From positions 1 through 7,205 of the forward strand of contig CAJMDR010000103.1 in NCBI GenBank assembly GCA_905212215.1: a stretch of 7,205 nt of DNA, read 5' to 3'. Position 1 is the first letter of the stretch. The number at the start of each line of letters is the position of its first letter. Shown piece by piece: positions 5,351 through 7,205 of this stretch. The translations under genes and the position numbers were made by a program. This DNA is from an uncultured Porphyromonadaceae bacterium (GTDB taxonomy: Bacteria; Bacteroidota; Bacteroidia; Bacteroidales; Muribaculaceae). The notes below the pieces were generated by a model. The model saw only the letters and a program-made list of their open reading frames with translations, had not been told where the DNA came from and did not search any database.

Positions 5351-5382
5351 CAAAAGTACTCAATAATTACAGCCGATGCAAA
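5351..5382 (-). promoter_or_regulatory. Promoter of the DUF2807-DUF3822-rsmD operon
   Basis: On the minus strand, TTTG (5382-5379) is followed by 20 bp and TACTTTTG (5358-5351), an exact fit to the Bacteroidetes TTTG / TAnnTTTG promoter. The -7 box ends 35 bp before the ATG at 5315, so the leader is about 25-30 nt. No other good promoter lies between the three minus-strand genes, so it probably drives all of them. Confidence 0.6.
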
Positions 5383-5401
5383 TTATTATTCAAAAAAATA
5401 T

Positions 5402-5409
5402 TACCTTTG
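5402..5409 (+). promoter_or_regulatory. Candidate -7 box for fabD-asd
   Basis: TACCTTTG matches TAnnTTTG and lies 58 bp before the fabD ATG, implying a leader of roughly 50 nt. The -33 position (about 5378-5381) reads tgca rather than TTTG, so the upstream element is poor. The box is 43 bp from the opposing -7 box of the minus-strand operon, so the two transcription units diverge from one short region. Confidence 0.45.
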
Positions 5410-5467
5410 CAGTCTTAAACCACGGCTACGGGGAGGCGAGAGCCACTCCGGGCGTAAAAATAAGTTT

Positions 5468-6343
5468 ATGAAAGCATACGTTTTTCCCGGACAGGGAGCC
5501 CAGTTTACAGGTATGGGCAAGGAACTTTACGAGAACAATGCACAAGCGCGGGAACTGATGGATCGTGCCAACGAGATACTCGGTTTCCGCATCACCGATA
5601 TAATGTTCGAGGGCAGCGAGGAAGACCTCAAACAGACTAAGGTAACCCAGCCGGCGGTATTCCTTCATTCCGTTGTGCTGGCTCTCACAGACCCCGATTT
5701 CAACCCCGACATGACGGCCGGTCACAGCCTGGGCGAGTTTTCCGCCCTCGTTGCCGCCGGAGCGCTCAGCTTCGACGAAGGTCTGAAACTGGTAAGTGCC
5801 AGGGCACAGGCAATGCAGAAGGCTTGCGAGATGCAGCCCTCTACCATGGCTGCCGTATTGGCTCTTCCCGACGAGAAGGTGGAGGAAATCTGCGCTTCAG
5901 TAGATGGCGTGGTGGAAGCCGCAAACTATAACTGTCCCGGTCAGGTGGTGATTTCCGGCGCTGTCGAGGCCGTTGACGCCGCTTGCACGAAAATGCTCGA
6001 GGCCGGAGCTAAACGTGCTCTGAGACTCAAAGTGGGAGGCGCTTTCCATAGCCCGCTCATGGAGCCGGCACGTCAGGAACTGGCAAAGGCCATAGAACAG
6101 ACAGAGTTCAGCACTCCGCGCTGTCCCGTTTATCAGAATGTGGATGCCAAGCCGCATACCGATGCCGTCGAAATCAAGGCAAACCTCATCAAGCAGCTTA
6201 CCGCTCCCGTACGCTGGACACAGAGCGTTCAGAACATGATAGCAGACGGCGCTACGGAATTCGTGGAACTCGGTCCTGGCAGCGTGCTTCAGGGTCTGGT
6301 GAAGAAAATAGATCGCAAGGCGCAGGTAAGCGGCCGTCAGTAA
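5468..6343 (+). CDS. fabD: Malonyl-CoA:ACP transacylase
   Basis: FabD transfers malonyl groups from CoA to acyl carrier protein, supplying the extender unit for type II fatty-acid synthesis in the cytoplasm. The 291-residue protein is of normal length (homologues about 290-310). It opens with the FPGQGAQ motif (6-12). The nucleophile is Ser87 in GHSLGE (85-90). Arg112 (SARAQAM) is the likely carboxylate-binding residue, and His194 in GAFHSPLM (191-198) completes the dyad. The QPAVFLHS region (61-68), the ANYNCPGQVVISG segment (152-164) and the closing ELGPGSVLQGLVKK block are all typical. The ATG at 5468 is chosen because MKAYVFPGQG is the standard start. A -7 box lies at 5402-5409, with no Shine-Dalgarno, as is normal for Bacteroidetes. 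asd follows 31 bp downstream, probably on the same transcript. Confidence 0.96.
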   Translation: MKAYVFPGQGAQFTGMGKELYENNAQARELMDRANEILGFRITDIMFEGSEEDLKQTKVTQPAVFLHSVVLALTDPDFNPDMTAGHSLGEFSALVAAGALSFDEGLKLVSARAQAMQKACEMQPSTMAAVLALPDEKVEEICASVDGVVEAANYNCPGQVVISGAVEAVDAACTKMLEAGAKRALRLKVGGAFHSPLMEPARQELAKAIEQTEFSTPRCPVYQNVDAKPHTDAVEIKANLIKQLTAPVRWTQSVQNMIADGATEFVELGPGSVLQGLVKKIDRKAQVSGRQ

Positions 6344-6374
6344 ATCGTAGATAACCTTTTAGCTACTTGTAATC

Positions 6375-7205
6375 ATGAATGTAGCGATAGTAGGAGCCAG
6401 CGGAGCGGTAGGTCAGGAACTGATGCGTGTTCTCGACGAACAGGCATTTCCGGTGGACTCGCTCAGGCTGTTCGGCTCGCAGCGTTCCGCAGGCAGGAAA
6501 TACATCTTTCAGGGCAAGGAAATAACTGTTGAGGAGCTTACCTCCGACCCGGAGCTCTTTGCCGGAGTAGATGTGGCGTTCACCTCTGCGGGAGCGGGTG
6601 TGTCGAAGAAATTTGCCGAAGTCATCACCGCCCGCGGTGCCGTCATGATCGACAATTCGTCGGCTTTCCGCATGGATGCCGATGTGCCTCTCGTCGTGCC
6701 TGAGGTAAACGCCGATGATGCTCTTGTGCGTCCGCGTAACATAATAGGCAACCCCAACTGCACCACCATACAGATGCTTGTGGCCTTGGCGCCCGTACAT
6801 CGTCTCAGCCACATCGAGAGTATCCATGTGGCCACATATCAGGCTGCCTCGGGCGCCGGAGCTTCCGGCATGGCTGAGTTGGAGGAACAGCTCAAGGATG
6901 TTGTGGCCGGCAGAGAGACAAAGGTGAATAAGTTCCAGGCTCAGCTTTTGGGCAACCTTATTCCTCAGGTGGACGTTTTCCTCGACAACGATTATACTAA
7001 TGAGGAGATGAAGATGGAGCGTGAGAGCAAGAAGATACTTCATGCTCCGGAGCTTAAGGTGTCGGCTATGTGCGTTAGGGTGCCCGTAATGCGCGCCCAT
7101 AGCGAGGCGGTATGGATTCGCACGGAAAAGCCGCTCGACATCAAGGATGTAAGAAAAGCCATGGAGCAATCGCCCGGACTTGTTCTTGTAGACGACCCCG
7201 CTAAT
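6375..7205 (+). CDS. asd: Aspartate-semialdehyde dehydrogenase, 3' end outside the window
   Basis: Asd reduces beta-aspartyl phosphate with NADPH to aspartate semialdehyde, the branch point to lysine/diaminopimelate, threonine and methionine. The frame is open from ATG 6375 to the window end: 277 residues of an expected 330-340. The N-terminal NADP-binding motif is [14 protein letters not shown] (3-16). SAGAGVSK (71-78) and DNSSAFR (93-99) are characteristic. The nucleophile is Cys129 in NPNCTT (126-131). Gln156 in TYQAASGAG, Arg235 (CVRVPV) and the catalytic His242 in RAHSE (240-244) are all present. All active-site residues seen are intact. The insertion after residue 165 ([13 protein letters not shown] helix) resembles the Bacteroidetes/Gram-positive type. 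No terminator separates it from fabD 31 bp upstream, which suggests co-transcription. Confidence 0.95.
   Translation, partial: MNVAIVGASGAVGQELMRVLDEQAFPVDSLRLFGSQRSAGRKYIFQGKEITVEELTSDPELFAGVDVAFTSAGAGVSKKFAEVITARGAVMIDNSSAFRMDADVPLVVPEVNADDALVRPRNIIGNPNCTTIQMLVALAPVHRLSHIESIHVATYQAASGAGASGMAELEEQLKDVVAGRETKVNKFQAQLLGNLIPQVDVFLDNDYTNEEMKMERESKKILHAPELKVSAMCVRVPVMRAHSEAVWIRTEKPLDIKDVRKAMEQSPGLVLVDDPAN

Noticed and set aside
4402..5418. Several plus-strand frames of 138-163 codons
   Set aside because: They are antisense to the DUF2807 beta-helix gene; its repetitive Ser/Ala codons keep opposite frames open.
6363..7169. Long open frame on the minus strand (268 codons)
   Set aside because: It lies antisense to asd, whose family motifs and active-site residues are all present on the plus strand. 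The translation is His/Tyr/Arg-rich with no recognisable domain.

Overview
The window looks like chromosomal DNA of a Bacteroidales bacterium, perhaps near Prevotella or Muribaculaceae; the genus is a guess. Four things support this. The promoters are of the Bacteroidetes type (TTTG, about 20 bp, then TAnnTTTG). Shine-Dalgarno sequences are absent. The families are typical of the phylum: a BspA-like leucine-rich-repeat protein with a gliding/secretion-type C-terminal tail, a PepSY-like lipoprotein, a GIN-domain (DUF2807) protein and DUF3822 beside rsmD. The core genes fabD and asd also resemble Bacteroidetes versions.

The left part (1 to about 1870) is decaying accessory sequence. A strong leftward promoter (31-62) serves a gene outside the window. 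A secreted leucine-rich-repeat gene (258-923) has lost its middle: its C-terminal tail survives out of frame at 902-1090, followed by a strong hairpin at 1125-1158. Facing it is a Crp/Fnr-family regulator (1868 down to 1237) broken by three separate slippage-type indels: a G8 tract, an A6 tract and a 17-bp tandem duplication. Undoing all three gives one 204-codon frame ending in a good helix-turn-helix. This is the most informative finding.

The middle (about 2046-5315) holds a PepSY-like lipoprotein gene on the + strand and a three-gene operon on the - strand. The operon runs DUF2807/GIN beta-helix protein, then DUF3822, then rsmD (16S rRNA m2G966 methyltransferase). The first two genes overlap in TAATG and the second and third are 14 bp apart. 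A symmetric hairpin (2526-2563) lies between the convergent lipoprotein gene and rsmD and can terminate both. The 3' end of rsmD carries a 9-bp minisatellite that encodes a Ser-Asp repeat tail.

The right part (5402-7205) holds a housekeeping pair on the + strand: fabD (malonyl-CoA:ACP transacylase) and, 31 bp downstream, asd (aspartate-semialdehyde dehydrogenase), which runs off the window end. The operon led by the DUF2807 gene and the fabD-asd pair diverge from a compact promoter region at 5351-5409. I saw no tRNA, rRNA, CRISPR array, insertion sequence or phage gene. No wholly new system is evident; the points of interest are the two broken genes, a palindrome on a promoter, the rsmD tail and the beta-helix operon.
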